Assembly: GCA_008933995.1 (NCBI GenBank) | Contig: WARS01000071.1 | Coordinates: 1,971,047 to 2,035,046, forward strand | DNA: 64,000 nucleotides | Reading direction: 5' to 3' | Origin: Datnioides undecimradiatus | Lineage: Eukaryota; Chordata; Actinopteri; Lobotiformes; Datnioididae | Part shown: piece after piece, positions 24,241 to 35,860 of the stretch | Numbering within the stretch: position 1 is the stretch's first letter | Layout: each line of letters starts with the position of its first letter | Position numbers and translations under genes: made by a program | Notes under the pieces: model-generated | What the model saw: only the letters and a program-made list of their open reading frames with translations | Database searches by the model: none | What the model was told of the DNA's origin: nothing

Positions 24241-25314
24241 TTGCCGTGCATGAGACCTTTAGGGAAAAGCCTAAAGTATAACGCTCCAGGTTTGCATAAA
24301 TAGAAGGAGAGACACAAAAATGCAACTAAATTTGCAGATTTGTTGGTAAAAACATGAACTAAACTGCGTAAAACAACGAGATGTGGACGTGAAAAGTCAG
24401 AAAAGTGAGAGGACTGAGATCTCAGCCATCACACGAAGATGCCAAACAGGAGGCGAGTTTTAATCTGCTTTACCACTTCTTTCCTGCTTTAATGCCTGGA
24501 GATGTGAGCAGGAACGGCAGGAAGTTTCAGTTTTGATTGCCCCTTTCGTGCATGTAGTGCCCCTCCACAGGTGCACCAGCTAGTTTGCCCCGCAGGCCTT
24601 CTGAGGTGGACCATGAAGCAATCTTGGTGTGGGCGTCATAGTTTCCAAATACCTGGTTCTATCCCCTTTTCCACAAGTCCTATGAAAGGAGATAATCAAA
24701 GAAAACCAGGACGTCCACATTCATCAGAGATCCCCATCTTAATAGCACTCAGACCATCGAGCACAACAAACTTCTCTTTCATCTTGGTCTGAAACCTCTG
24801 TGTGATTGAGGTTTAATGCAAACCCACCACTCAGTCCGGGCCCTACTTCATTTCTACAGCCTATACTTGATTGCATTTCCCCATCAGTCACAGCAATCAT
24901 TTATGTGTCACTTGAAATGGGCGTCTCTCGCGCCACTTCTTCTAGAATTGCCATGTATAATCAGCCCAAAGCTGCTGCAGAGATGGAGGTGTTCGGCCTT
25001 TCTCCTGCAGCTCTATCAGCCCTGCTCCTTTGTCTTCTAATGCTCCATCTAATATTTAAAACTGAGCTAAGGGCAAAAACCTCAAAACATTTATGTTGAT
25101 AATGATCAGTCCTAAAAAGGAATATGACTCCGAACATACGTTTTATATAACTCTACCACAAGCTTAAACCTTTCATTTCTTTGCATCTGCAAAGGTCACT
25201 TTCGATGATCCCTTCAGGGTCTATTTTAACTTCTTCTCATCTTCTTTTCAGTTTCTGCTCAGTTTCCCAGTCGGAAACTTCGTCTCTCACTCTTATAGGA
25301 CTCTAACTAGATTT
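24241..25314. other. Noncoding stretch with possible old duplicate
   Basis: The part at about 24740-24840 (GAGCACAACAAACTTCTCTT, then TCATCTTGGTCTGAAACC) resembles 25710-25800 (AAGCACGGCAAAGCTCTCTT, then TGATCTTGGTTTCAGA), including the following ACCACTCAGTCC/CCTCAGCTCAGTC segments. It looks like an ancient duplicate or two copies of one repeat. No coding content is supported. Confidence 0.4.
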
Positions 25315-25470
25315 GAATTTCAATAGAGTTTCTTTTGCATCCAAATGAGCAAGTCTGGGTGAAGTTATTTGAGGGATAAGCAATAAACTCAGACGCTGAT
25401 AAGCTTCTTTATTCAGCAAAGAATGGAGACGCTGAAAAAGGTCTGTCACATCATGAACTCGGTGTAGAGT
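25315..25470. repeat. Element Q, copy 1
   Basis: This contains GAGTTTCTTTTGCATCCAAA followed by TGAG, then after a gap of about 40 bases CAGACGCTGATAAGCTTCTTT, GGAGACGCTGAAAAAGG, ACATCATGAACTCGGTGTA and TCGCCGCAC. The same blocks in the same order and orientation occur at 26776-26925. Neither copy encodes a convincing protein. Origin unknown. Confidence 0.8.
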
Positions 25471-25894
25471 CGCCGCACAAAGCACACGGAGGGAGTTTCT
25501 CTGAGAGGACTAAGGTGGCAGCTGTAATAGTGACTGGGGAGCGTTGGGTGCAGGTGCCCCTCCGTCAGCCAAAGTGGGCAACTCCGCCTCCCAATTACAT
25601 GATCCTGCAGGAGAAGAGCAAGCGAGGCGCCATCGGACAAGTAAAGTCCAATCATCAGAGCAGCAATTTTCACAGAAGCCTGATCTTCCCGGGCTCTGAA
25701 AACACCACCAAGCACGGCAAAGCTCTCTTTGATCTTGGTTTCAGAGTTTTGAGCGATTGTGGTTTGGTGTAAATCCCCCTCAGCTCAGTCTGATGCCTAC
25801 TTCTTCTTCTTTTTCTGTTATTTATATGTGCACAAAATGCAGTGAAGGAGTGGCAGAAACCAGAATAATCTCATTTTTAAGCAGTGGAGGTGGT

Positions 25895-25985
25895 GCCAGA
25901 CCTATTATAGATGTAACAGCGCAATCAGTGATCACTGCTATGCTGACGATACTCAACTCTACATGTCAGTTGAGTTGGATTAAAC
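25895..25985 (+). mobile_element. LINE reverse transcriptase catalytic-motif fragment (YADD)
   Basis: In one plus frame the sequence reads AISDHCYADDTQLYMSVELD and then stops. The YADD at 25939-25950 is the catalytic aspartate pair of non-LTR reverse transcriptases, and 'I.FHCYADDTQLYLS' is the form usual in L2/Rex1-group elements. Only about 30 codons survive. It is flanked by the two Q copies, suggesting that Q and this LINE piece may belong to one nested insertion. Confidence 0.78.
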
Positions 25986-26775
25986 CTTAAATGTCTGTCT
26001 TCAATCATTAATCACTTTATTTTTCCCAATAACAAACCTAATCTCAAGTAAAAGAGTGTAGGGATCAATAAAGCTATACCACAGGACCTTGTTTATATGA
26101 TTTTAACGCTTTTTAAGACAAAATACTCAATATTTTTACACATTTTGACACATTTACTTAAAATTTCAGGTAATCTTTCTTTGCACATTTTACTCAAATT
26201 TATTCTGGTTTAATAGATTTTCTTTAGCTCATGTAAACATTTCTCAAGTTTTCGATCAAGCGTAATCCTGTGGGACGCTTTTTATTTTTCACCATTTTAT
26301 GCGTAAATTTTAACACGTTTGAAGATTAAATTGTTGTGATTCACAACAATTCAGCTTCCTTCTGGTAAGGCACCTTGCCTTTCCTACTATACTATATATG
26401 TTAATGCTAATGCTAACAGATGCTAATGCTAACGTGAGGATATGGCAGTGGGATTGTTAATACAGCTGTCTATGCAACCGTGGTTGATCCTGGTGCAATG
26501 TGCAGTTTTCCCTCATTAGTGTTTGGAAAAGTGCCCGAGGTGGATTTCGGAGGCTCTCAGACTAACTTTAATCTCATTGTTTTGCATTTTCAAAAGTTAT
26601 TTTCATGTTTCCTTCAGCTTTATTTTGAGTTCACTTCTCTTCAGGTTGCATACGTCTCCGCGGACAGATATATTTCCATCCCACTGTTATGCAAATGACA
26701 TAAAATGTAATCTTCTTTTGAGATGAAATGATTGTTCCAGTCCCCCCTCCCCCCCCCAATTTAAATTCCAAATGT
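25986..26775. other. AT-rich noncoding stretch
   Basis: AT-rich to about 26.36 kb, containing a near-perfect dyad (26329-26351). It also has two direct ATGCTAATGCTAAC repeats at about 26405-26435. A short C-run lies at 26746-26757. No gene. Confidence 0.55.
26329..26351. other. 23-bp dyad (11-bp arms)
   Basis: AATTGTTGTGA, one T, then TCACAACAATT: perfect inverted repeat with a single central base. It could be a binding site for a dimeric factor (ACAAT resembles a SOX core in each arm) or chance in AT-rich DNA. Confidence 0.9.
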
Positions 26776-26930
26776 GTGAGAGTTTCCTTTGCATCCAAAT
26801 GAGAGCGAGTCAGAGTTTGTATCATGTCACGCAGACTCTGATAAGCCTCTTTTCTCCGAGGCAGAGGCGCTGAAAACGCCTAATACATCATAAACTTGCT
26901 GTATTTGCAGGTTCGCCCTGATAATTAATG
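26776..26930. repeat. Element Q, copy 2
   Basis: Second copy of 25315-25470: GAGTTTCCTTTGCATCCAAA followed by TGAG, then a 28-base gap, CAGACTCTGATAAGCCTCTTT, CAGAGGCGCTGAAAACGCC, ACATCATAAACTTGCTGTA and TTCGCCCTG. Identity is high in the blocks and low in the spacer, a pattern expected either from a repeat with structured or functional blocks or simply from indels. Confidence 0.8.
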
Positions 26931-29639
26931 AATGGAAACGGCTCAAAGAAGCAAAATAAAAACATTATCTGGCGTCACAGTTCATCACACGGGTTAATCC
27001 GGCATGAGGAAGGCTGGGAATTCAGATCTCTTACACCGCCTGCTCGATACACTTTGTCTAAACCGTCAGCCGGAGGAAAACACTGACAGCGTTAAGTGGC
27101 TCGGCTGTAAACCCATTCAGCAACGCACCTTTGAGGCTTTGCCAAGAGCCCAAATGTTTCCCTCAAGCATCCTTTCCTGCCAGCTCTCCAAGCCCCGCAG
27201 CAGCGGCAATGTAAGACAGAAACAAACGCTCTCGTCTTCCCAGAGTCCCTTTGGAGGCGAGGTAAGCATCACGATACAAACAGTCGTCTAAGCACCATAA
27301 GAGGCTGCTAAACAAGCAACAAAGTGTGTGTTTTTATCCTTTTCAGTCTCCTCTGACTCTCTCTGCTCCTGGTTATTTCCTCCTCCTCCTCCGGCTGTTG
27401 CCTTTCATGATGTATTTACCTGAGGGACCGCTCCCCGCCTCTCACCTGGGTCTCCTAGAAAACGAGTGACCATGGGAGGCGGATATCCGAGATCTCCAGG
27501 ATGAAGGCAAGGCCGAGCAGACTTGAGCCAAAGCTCTGTTTAGCATGATTCATATCAGTGCATGTGCCTCCTTAAGAGAAGCCACACTTTCACAATGATT
27601 TTCACATTTTTAGAATCATTACATCAGCGTGGACCGCTGGAAGACAGGGCGTGCTTCAGGGCAAAGCTGCTGGGGATCCTAAAACATCAAGTCTGATGAA
27701 TAACAGACAAACATCCTGTCAGCAGGAGAAGAGATCGAGCAGAGTGTGACGAGTGGGAGACGGGAGCTCTGTGGGTGAGTGAGTGTTGGTGGATGCAACA
27801 GAACATCAGATAGAAATTGTGTAAATGTGTAAAATGGGAGAATCATACAACAAAATGCGATTTGCAATAAAAAGCGATTGTTTCTGCAAATCTGCATCAA
27901 ACTGTGGAGGATCCTCAGTGACCACGACCCAGAGACCGAACTGCTTCTCCTCCTGCTCGCTGCACGCTCCTCGTTCCTTAATCCTTCCCAGTGTCTCCTC
28001 GTTTTATCCTCTCTGCAAACATCACACCAGGAGTCTGCTGCAACATCTCCTCCCCCGGCTCTTATTCGTTAGCTCCAACCCGAGCTCAGCTGCTTTACCT
28101 ACTGTCTCTCCGATCCCTCATGCACACAAACGCCAACCCCCTGTCCGCAAATAGACACAGAGTGAGCGTGCATAATGATTAACACAGTCAAACACTGCCT
28201 TCAAACTACTAATTAGCCTTCAGGTGTCCACTCGCTTTCAGTGATGACACAGTTTCACACCAGATTAGATAGTTGTGAGGATGGCATCATTGTGTGGCTG
28301 TCACCGGTGGACGCTGATGCCGCTCTGCAGAGATCTCTGTGCAGTAACTTGACAAGGGAGGACGAACTGGAGCTCAGGTGTATAGTCAGAGTTCAAAAGG
28401 GCAGGCGCTCGAGCCCCACCTGGGGTTCGCGTGTGCTCGTGTCTGCATAATGACACTTAATGTTGAGAAGACCTGAACTGCAGCCAGACTCCATCAGCGC
28501 TACGTCCCAAAAGCGGGAAATCGATGACATTTTTCAAATAAAACACCACCGGTGATCAAACTTTAACTTCCCTCCTTCGCCTCTTTCATGTGAAATGTGA
28601 TGAGAGTGTGTCGCGCCTCACCTGGGATAGGAACGATTCCTACGCCGCGTGTTTTTCAGCCCTGCCTCCTGAATGCGATGTCTCTTGCACAGCTCATATG
28701 CAACGACGGCTACGTTTTAAAAGAGCCATCAGCAGCCCCGCGCTCTGCTATCAGCACGTACGAGGGCACGCTTTACAGCCCCGCTACACAACGTCTGCTC
28801 AGATCATATCCGCAAAACCCATTTCATTTGTTTCTGCCAGTGCGTAACATTATTATGGTCATGTCGAGGCAAATTACAGCGCACGGCGAAGGTCGGGGAG
28901 AGGGAGAGGGAATCCTCAAGCTTCTGTCGAGCACAGCTAACATCAGCTGAACCCGTCTCGCACTCATCCCTGCAGAAACAGACTGTATCCCCTTCAACTT
29001 CATGTTTCTGTGAATGAAAAGGTTTAATTATACCCAGAAATGACCATATTCATGTTCATATCACCTGTGAATATTGTGCAGGAGCCGTGCATTGTTCCAC
29101 ATCCGTGAGGCTCAGAATGAAAGGTCCTGGAAGCTAATTGATGCAAAACTGGCCCGTGGAAATGCAAACAGGAACTGAATGGAGAGACAACAGGAGTGGA
29201 TGTCGTGGGTTAAAGCAGTCGGAGACGATCGCGCGTGTGACGACACCGTTTTATTGGTTTAAAAGCAGACGAATAATGACTGAGTCGCTTTGTGGTCGGA
29301 GCTGAAAGGTCGCTCGTTGAATCGCCGCAACTGTCAGCGGCTGCAGCGGCAGTTCAGGCCGGGCGCAGTCACTCAGCTGAACGATTGATCATAATTATCA
29401 GTGTAAAATGTGGAAATTATGCGTAATACCTTTAGCGTCCATTGATCAGCAAGTAGCAGCCAGTTCCTAAGCAGGCTGCTGTACACTTTGCTGGTTAGTC
29501 GCCCCAACACTTAAATTAAATATGAGATTTCATTAAAAAGACAGAGTCTGGTGACGTCCTGATGCTGCAGTTAGTCTGTGCTTTGAGCTAAATGTGCAAA
29601 ACTGCAATGCAAACATTGTGATGTCGAGTAGATTCAGGG
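26931..29639. other. Noncoding stretch, CpG-richer in parts
   Basis: No gene supported. The parts at 28.6-28.9 kb and 29.2-29.4 kb are visibly richer in CG dinucleotides than their surroundings (for example GATCGCGCGTGTGACGAC near 29227), but neither is long or dense enough to call a CpG island without counting. Frames at 27004-27291 and 28597-28950 have no recognisable domain. Confidence 0.5.
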
Positions 29640-29985
29640 TTTACCATCTTTATTGTAGTTGTGTTAGCATGCTACCATTTGCTAATTAGCGCTAAACGAA
29701 AAGCATGCCTGGAGCCGAACGTCATGAGTTTTGCAGGTGTTCAGTCATAAGCGCGGGGTGCATGAGGATGAAGTGCATTTTCATAGGTTTTAGAGAAAAG
29801 TTAAAGAATCAGCAAAGTTATTATGATTCGTCCTGAGTGTGACGTGAATGAATGAATGGAAACATGATGAATGTGTGACTCACACTGTGCTTTTAAAATG
29901 CTGCTGCTGCTATAAGGAAACAACAAAGTCTGCAGGGTTCAGCCTCTGGGAACCATGAATGTTTGTGCAAACTGGTAATTTATTT
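29640..29985 (+). repeat. TCR dispersed repeat, longest copy
   Basis: Consecutive blocks match the family as I remember it: GTTAGCATGCTACCATTTGC, TAATTAGCGCTAAAC, GTTTTGCAGGTGTTCAGTCA, AAAGTTAAAGAATCAGCAAA, ATTATGATTCGTCCTGAG, ACAACAAAGTCTGCAGGGTT and CCTCTGGGAACCATGAATGT. It therefore links the TTAGCATGCTA fragments (15.77 kb) with the GGTCCCCAGAGG fragments (2.6, 6.8, 47.0 kb) into a single repeat family. No ORF. Confidence 0.65.
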
Positions 29986-30597
29986 ATATTCATATATCTA
30001 TGCATATTTATATTTCAAATTGAACAAATCGTGACTGCCATCCACACACCGATGCCACCATGAGCATCGAGTTAGTTAAAAGTTGGGTTTAATTAAGTGG
30101 GGTTGCACGGTCAGCGCCGGGCAGGAGGAGGTATCACAGGAGTGTTTTCATTTAATAAACACCTGAAAATGTCTTTTCCTGCAATGTAGAGGCTTGATAA
30201 CAGCCAAATAAACCTGCTCTGTCACTATAAAGCTCATTTGATTTTGCATATTTTATAGTAAAACGTGCTCTGACTTTGCAGATGTTTCAGAGTCTGCACC
30301 ATGCACACCAAGTCCCTGGTGTCTTTCTGTCTTCCCTGACTCTGCACTGTCACTTCTACGTTAAAGACGGAGGCACACTTGTGAAAATACACCGAGCTGG
30401 TTTGAATGAATCACATGTGCGTTTCAGTCCTGCAGGCGGCCTGGCGTGAAACGCCAGCGTGCCGAGGGACACGTGAGCTGGCTGAACACGTGTGAATGCA
30501 GAGGGGAAGCTAAAGGGCAACGTGAACGCTGATCTTTTAGGTTTCATCAGGAGTCATTAATAAACACACCAAGCACATCGTGTTTAATTAGGAAAGC

Positions 30598-30600
<3 letters not shown>

Positions 30601-30629
<29 letters not shown>
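30601..30629. repeat. (CA)n microsatellite
   Basis: About 14 uninterrupted CA units, read directly. Confidence 0.97.
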
Positions 30630-30633
<4 letters not shown>

Positions 30634-31163
30634 TACTGCTGCTAGAAAGGCTCTAATTGGCTGATAATGAGCCCGATCCACCACCTGCAGGTATCAATAC
30701 ACACATTATTAAACCATTAATCAAACCAGCACTTAACAGCAGCCGACGTCACACACACTTTGTCTGGATTAAAGGTTTACACCAAACGTCCATTTAAAAA
30801 CATCATATTTTAACAGTTCTTTACATTTTAGGTGAAATATAAAACTTTGGGAGCAAAATATGAAAAGGAGTCATTTGTTGTCCGTCTTCTTGTCGATTCG
30901 GCATCAATAAAACACATCAACGTCATTTCTACATGTCTCTGTTTTGGGTTTTGACGGCTCAGCTCGCCAACATCTCTCTGACCGGCTGCTCTCAGACGAA
31001 TTAAGATTTTAAACTAAAGTAAGAGCTGGTTGGCTGATCAGATGAACGCTGAGTTAAACACAGACTTATATCGCTGTTAAATCACAGTTTATCATGTGTG
31101 TGGGATGGTATTTGGGGAGTTTTACCATAGAAAGTACCTGGTGTGCTGCTTCCTGTTTGGTGC

Positions 31164-31165
<2 letters not shown>

Positions 31166-31195
<30 letters not shown>
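31166..31195. repeat. (GA)n microsatellite
   Basis: Fifteen uninterrupted GA units: a homopurine/homopyrimidine mirror repeat that can form triplex (H-) DNA. Confidence 0.97.
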
Positions 31196-31196
<1 letters not shown>

Positions 31197-32115
31197 GCCG
31201 ACCATCCGTCAAGATGCGAAAAAGAAATAATTAGTTTTATTGTTTTATGGCCGCCCAGCAGAGGACTGATTGAGGAAACAGCAAAGTTATATGATCACGA
31301 ACTGGGCGATGCAAAGACGACAACTGCTCCCCGGAGTGTAATGACGAGCTGCTCCGCTCGCTTCGCTACTCAGGTGCCTCCGCATGTCACCGCCGACGGT
31401 GAAACGAGTTGATCTACAGCGTCAGTTTACACCAAACCCTCCTCTGCAAACAAACACTTCTCCTATAGAACATGTTTATGGACCTCTAAATTCATTTATG
31501 TGACACGTTTTAGAGGAAACGTGCCCTGATCATGCTCTCTGGGGATGTTTTCCTCCAGTCATGGGAGTGACACGTGGTCTTATCTCACAGAAGATGCAGC
31601 GGAGACGTAACGGCGGATGCTGGGTGCGCAGAGGAGAGGCTTTAAAACCAGAGGCCGGAGTTTAAACCTCAGACGTTCAGGATCTGCTCTGCAAAACACA
31701 GTTCCTCACGCATATCTGTGAAATCTGTCTCTGCACCTTCACTCTTTGTGTGTTTGAAGCTGAAAATCCGTGTTTGAACAGGAAACAGCAGCGTGTTCCC
31801 GTCAGGGCTCTGTTAGCAGTTACTCTAACATCATTTCCAGATATTCTTATTGGAAGTTTCACGAAGCGCAGAGATGAAGGGATACAATTAGGACTAATTA
31901 AAAGCCGTTGCGCACTCATCTGAGATTGATCGACGCCCTGCATCTCTCCAGCCGATTGGCTCCGAGTGCATCTCGACTGGCAAACTGCGCTAATGAACAT
32001 TTCCCTCTCTGAGACTCTTCTTTAATAAACAAGCAGAGTCATTAATCTTTGGCTCCGCGAGCTCGCTGCATTGATCTCATCGGGGGGGTTTGAAGGTGCT
32101 TTTAACCGTGAGAAC

Positions 32116-32137
32116 GTGTGTGTGTGTGTGTGTGTGT
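32116..32137. repeat. (GT)n microsatellite
   Basis: Eleven uninterrupted GT units, read directly. Confidence 0.96.
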
Positions 32138-32695
32138 AGTGAGTCACGCTGCTGCCTCCTTCCCTTAATTGAGACGTTAATACATAAATTTGCAGGAAAT
32201 TTAAAACGCTAAAGCGCCAAATTAGACGTTTAACAAGTGTTGCCTGCTTTTTCTTATCATCTGAAACCATCTGTTGAGCAGTTGTGCTGCAGGTGAAGAA
32301 GCAAAAGTCAAGCTCGGAGCAAGATTTCCCTTTGTACATCGCTCACAGTCATCCGTTGCATGTGTGTTGTATTTCTTTTTTACACTCTTTTATTGTTTAT
32401 TTAGCATCTTTTTCCATTCTTGAGATCATTGCGCAACTGATTCTCTCTAAAATAAGCTTCTCTCACACCAAACAGTAATAAAATGCCATGTTTTCACGAG
32501 TTGCAGCCGAGGAGACAAGGAAAAAAGCTTTTAAAAGAATTCAAATATGGAATGAATAACTTCAGACACACACTGAGTCGTCTAAAATGAACACACGCCT
32601 CATTGAAGGGCTTAGATGCCGTATACTTCAAAGCTGTGGCCACTTTTACTTCCTGTAAACAAACCCGGGTGGTGCTGGAGCCAGCCGGAGCGAGC

Positions 32696-32715
32696 GCACC
32701 TCCAGCTGGAGGTGC
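32696..32715. other. 20-bp perfect palindrome
   Basis: GCACCTCCAGCTGGAGGTGC reads the same on both strands, with a central CAGCTG E-box. It may be a bHLH-type site in a dyad or chance. No supporting context is visible. Confidence 0.92.
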
Positions 32716-33949
32716 AAAAAGGAGATTTCACAGCAATGACACGCAGCTGCAGCTGGTTGAGAGTAATCAGCAGCCATGAGCCCACGCTGCATTTGGACAG
32801 TCCTTGTCAGCTCTTAAAGCACACGTGAGCGCTCCAACACCTGAACACGAACGCTCATTTAGCACGCCGCGCTGCTAAACGCGTCGCACGCAGGGAGCTA
32901 ATTAAAGATCCACTTAAATCAGGCGGCGGATGCTTTTCTTTTGCCTTTAGTCTGAAGGATGCAACCAGTGTTTGCTCTGCAGACCTGCAGTGCGTACAGT
33001 TCTTTAATGATGCATCGCTGTCACTTTACCACAGTCACAATCAGGAGGGAGTATGGGGTTTCCACTGGAGGGGGGAGTACCTTAGTACCCTTAACACCTG
33101 GGTACAGACAGCCTCCACAGTCCTGGACCAGCTGGGTGCAAAGGATGGTTAGATATCCTGTGGAGGTTTATCTGCTGAGTTGCTGGAGTTAAATATTAAT
33201 ATTGTGCAAAGTGGAGATGGTTAAGTTGTAGAAGAGGAACTGTCCATGAGATAAGATATTTAGATTTTATTAGAGAGGTTCATTTTGTGTTTTTGTGTCA
33301 TGAATTCATAAAGGTTACGTTCATTTGACCATTAAAATACTGTAAAGGGTCACGTGGATCTGTCCGAAACGCCAGCTGACGGCGGCAGCAGGGAGGAAGC
33401 GGGGAAGTGTATTAAATGTCAACAGTGACGAGATGCTTGGCTCGCAGAGGTCGAAGCCAGGTATGACGGGTCTGACTGACAGCGAATCACCCGGGAGAAG
33501 GAGAAGGAGCGAGACAGGTGGAGAAACAAAGAGTGAAGATAATCAGTCAACTTCCGTCAAGCTTCGTTTGCTCCCAGGTGGTGAGCAGGCGGTGCTGGGT
33601 ATTGAACAGTATTTGCTCTTGTTATCAGCTCGAACTCGTTAATCAGCGGCCGTTACTGATAAACATGAGACAAGCTGCACGTTTCATGACTGTAACAGGT
33701 GACGCAGAGGCTGAGAACACACCTGGGTCTGGGATACTCCTGGACCCGGCGTCATTTCCATCTGCAGATGATCAGAGAAAACCAGGTTTGCTGTCGTTTC
33801 AACCTGCCGCCTGCGGCCGATCGGGGAGGTGCTGCATTGACTCAGCCGGCATCAGTATCACCTTACTTGGAGCCCACTCTGTTGTACTTGGCCAGAAACA
33901 TTAATCAGACGCACCATCTCAGGAGGCAGGATGAGAATATACACAGTGT

Positions 33950-34045
33950 TAGTGAGGCTCGAGTCCTGCCCAGTGACCGCTGGGTTAGGCTCCAGCACCC
34001 CCGTCACCCTGTGAGGGATCAGCAGTTATAGAAAATGGACGGATG
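33950..34045 (+). repeat. Dispersed repeat tail (GGATGGA type)
   Basis: TGGGTTAGGCTCCAGCACCC, CGTCACCCTGTGAGGGATCA and GCAGTTATAGAAAATGGACG followed by GATGGA match, with changes, the widespread teleost segment 'gctgggataggctccagc...cgaccct...ggataagcggttacagaaaatggatgga'. From memory it is the end of a very common non-autonomous or LINE-derived repeat. Its companion half appears at 60.56 kb. Confidence 0.7.
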
Positions 34046-34805
34046 GAGCCACAGGGTCGTCCGTGCTGTCGTCATGTAAGACGATACATGCACCAGTTTC
34101 CAATGACGTAACTGTCCCCGTGTGCTTTACCTTCCTGTGACCTAACCAGGTGGTTTTAGTGCATCGCTTTTACAACTTTAACTGCACGTGGGCACGAGGA
34201 GATGTTACCTCCTCCTCCTCCTGGACCTCCAGCAAATGTCAAACACATTTGAAATAAAACATTTAATCAGCGCTAAACCACCACTATTCAGTAATTTAGG
34301 GCTGCAGACAAACACCTGGGTCATGCACCTGGCAGGTTTTGGTGACAAGTTTAACACTTGCACACTCGGTCAACCCTGCACAAAGTAAAATGTGACGCAC
34401 GGACTTAAGCACTGCAGCAAAAATCCTACTTTCTGCTCATTTTGGGCCCAAAAAGTGTTTTTTTTATTGAATGAGTTGATTTAAAAAACCACTATAAATG
34501 TAAAATTAGTTTTGTTTCATTTGTGGCAGAGAAGCCTGCGCTTGATGAGCTGTTGTTCTGCTGCACAAAAGGCAGAGACACAAACATGAGCTGGTTTGTG
34601 ACGGAGAGAGGAAAAAAGGACGTTTGATAGCTGGAGAGCTGGGTTATAGTCTGGCATCCAATGAAAGTAGAGATGGATTCAGTTCTGCTGCATCGTTATG
34701 CAGGATCAGGACCGGATAATCAGTCCAAAATGGTTAATCAAGCTTCTTTGTACCAATGTATGCACAGTTAGTAACACTTGCTGATGGAAGATGTGTTGTA
34801 TTCGA

Positions 34806-34830
34806 GTGTGTGTGTGTGTGTGTGTGTGTG
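34806..34830. repeat. (GT)n microsatellite
   Basis: Twelve uninterrupted GT units. The next tract of equal length begins 114 bp downstream. Confidence 0.97.
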
Positions 34831-34944
34831 CACAGAGGGGGGGCTCATATTTACCAAGGAAGTATTTTGACCTTTTCCTCCTCTGTCAAAACCATTAGAG
34901 AGACTGAAGCTGAGGAGTGTGGAGGAGCATCTGTGGTCGCCTGA

Positions 34945-34970
34945 GTGTGTGTGTGTGTGTGTGTGTGTGT
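34945..34970. repeat. (GT)n microsatellite
   Basis: Thirteen uninterrupted GT units, same orientation as the tract at 34806. Confidence 0.97.
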
Positions 34971-35659
34971 TCGTGTCAATGGCAAAAGATTCAGGGAGCA
35001 AATTTTAAAATCAATAAGTAAACATGCAGAGTGACAGAGGAGAAACGCTGCAGCGGCCATCGGATCGGCTCTCTTTAGTGGGTCTCCTGCAGTTATTTCA
35101 ATTACCTTTGTCATGAAACGAGGCGGCGATGACACACGGCCGCTGTAAACGGTGACATGCTAACCTCCCAGCTCCGGAGTCAGCATCAACCCTAAACTTG
35201 ATTTGTGTGCACCCTGCAGACAGCAGCACACTCAGAGTGTCACAGTCGAATATTTTCAGCTGCAACGATCAATTTTAAATGTCACGTTTCGCAGTAAAAG
35301 TGTCGCCAGAACAGAACGCACACATCTGCTCTGCAGCTGATCTGAGTCTGGAGCTTCACACAGTTTTAAAACGTACTTTAAGTTAATGAAGCCGCAATAG
35401 GACCTGACAGTTTCTGGATATAATAGGGAAAAAGATAATATTTTATATAATATGTTTAATTCAGGTTCCAGTTATTTATTTAACACTTACAGACACTTTG
35501 ATGCTGCAAAGTTAAGGGCAGAATGAATCCGATGCATGCATGCTTTAAAGCTTTTTGCACACGGACATGGTGCTCCAAATGTGAAATGCATGATGCAGAG
35601 ATGATCCCAACTAAAAGGTCCACTCACTGGTTTTTCTGGGCTTTAACCACATGACACAG

Positions 35660-35860
35660 TCTTCATCAGTGTCTACACAGAAATGGATTTTGGGGGTTTA
35701 ACATAAATATGTAGTCTTCTTCCTGTGTCCGTGCTGCAAAGCTGGACTTCCACTGGGCGATCCACAGACGAGCAGTGCGTCGCTGCACAAGGTTACTACT
35801 CGGAAGGGGGTCGAGGCCAACGGGGGTGTTGCATTTGCTAGTTATGAAAGTAGTCAAACT
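35660..35860 (-). repeat. Signature element S, long inverted copy
   Basis: The left block ACACAGAAATGGATTTTGGG is followed by GGTTTAAC. After about 80 bases come CTGCACAAGGTTACTACTC (35783-35801, the reverse complement of the 13.7 kb signature), GGAAGGGGGTCGAGGCCAAC, GGGGGTGTTGCATTTGCTAG and TTAT. The same blocks occur at 37.17-37.29 kb. Not coding by any evidence I can see. Confidence 0.8.

Larger units (their letters stand above)
29986..33949. other. Noncoding stretch with microsatellites
   Basis: This holds a CA tract (30601), a GA tract (31166), a GT tract (32116) and a 20-bp perfect palindrome (32696). A 7-bp hairpin (CTGGCGT, GAA, ACGCCAG) is at 30441-30457. No gene supported. Overlapping frames at 33433-34031 have no domain. 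Confidence 0.5.
34046..35659. other. Noncoding stretch with paired GT tracts
   Basis: No gene. Contains two GT tracts (34806 and 34945) 114 bp apart in the same orientation, and AT-rich sequence at 35.4-35.5 kb. Confidence 0.5.

Noticed and set aside
25385-25420. Similarity of AAGCTTATCAGCGTCTGAG (minus strand) to the miR-21 seed region
   Set aside because: The match covers only part of the mature sequence, no hairpin arm is present, and the block belongs to repeated element Q.
33755-33790. SADDQ translation resembling a reverse transcriptase active site
   Set aside because: No tyrosine or phenylalanine before the aspartates in the usual form, and no surrounding RT blocks.
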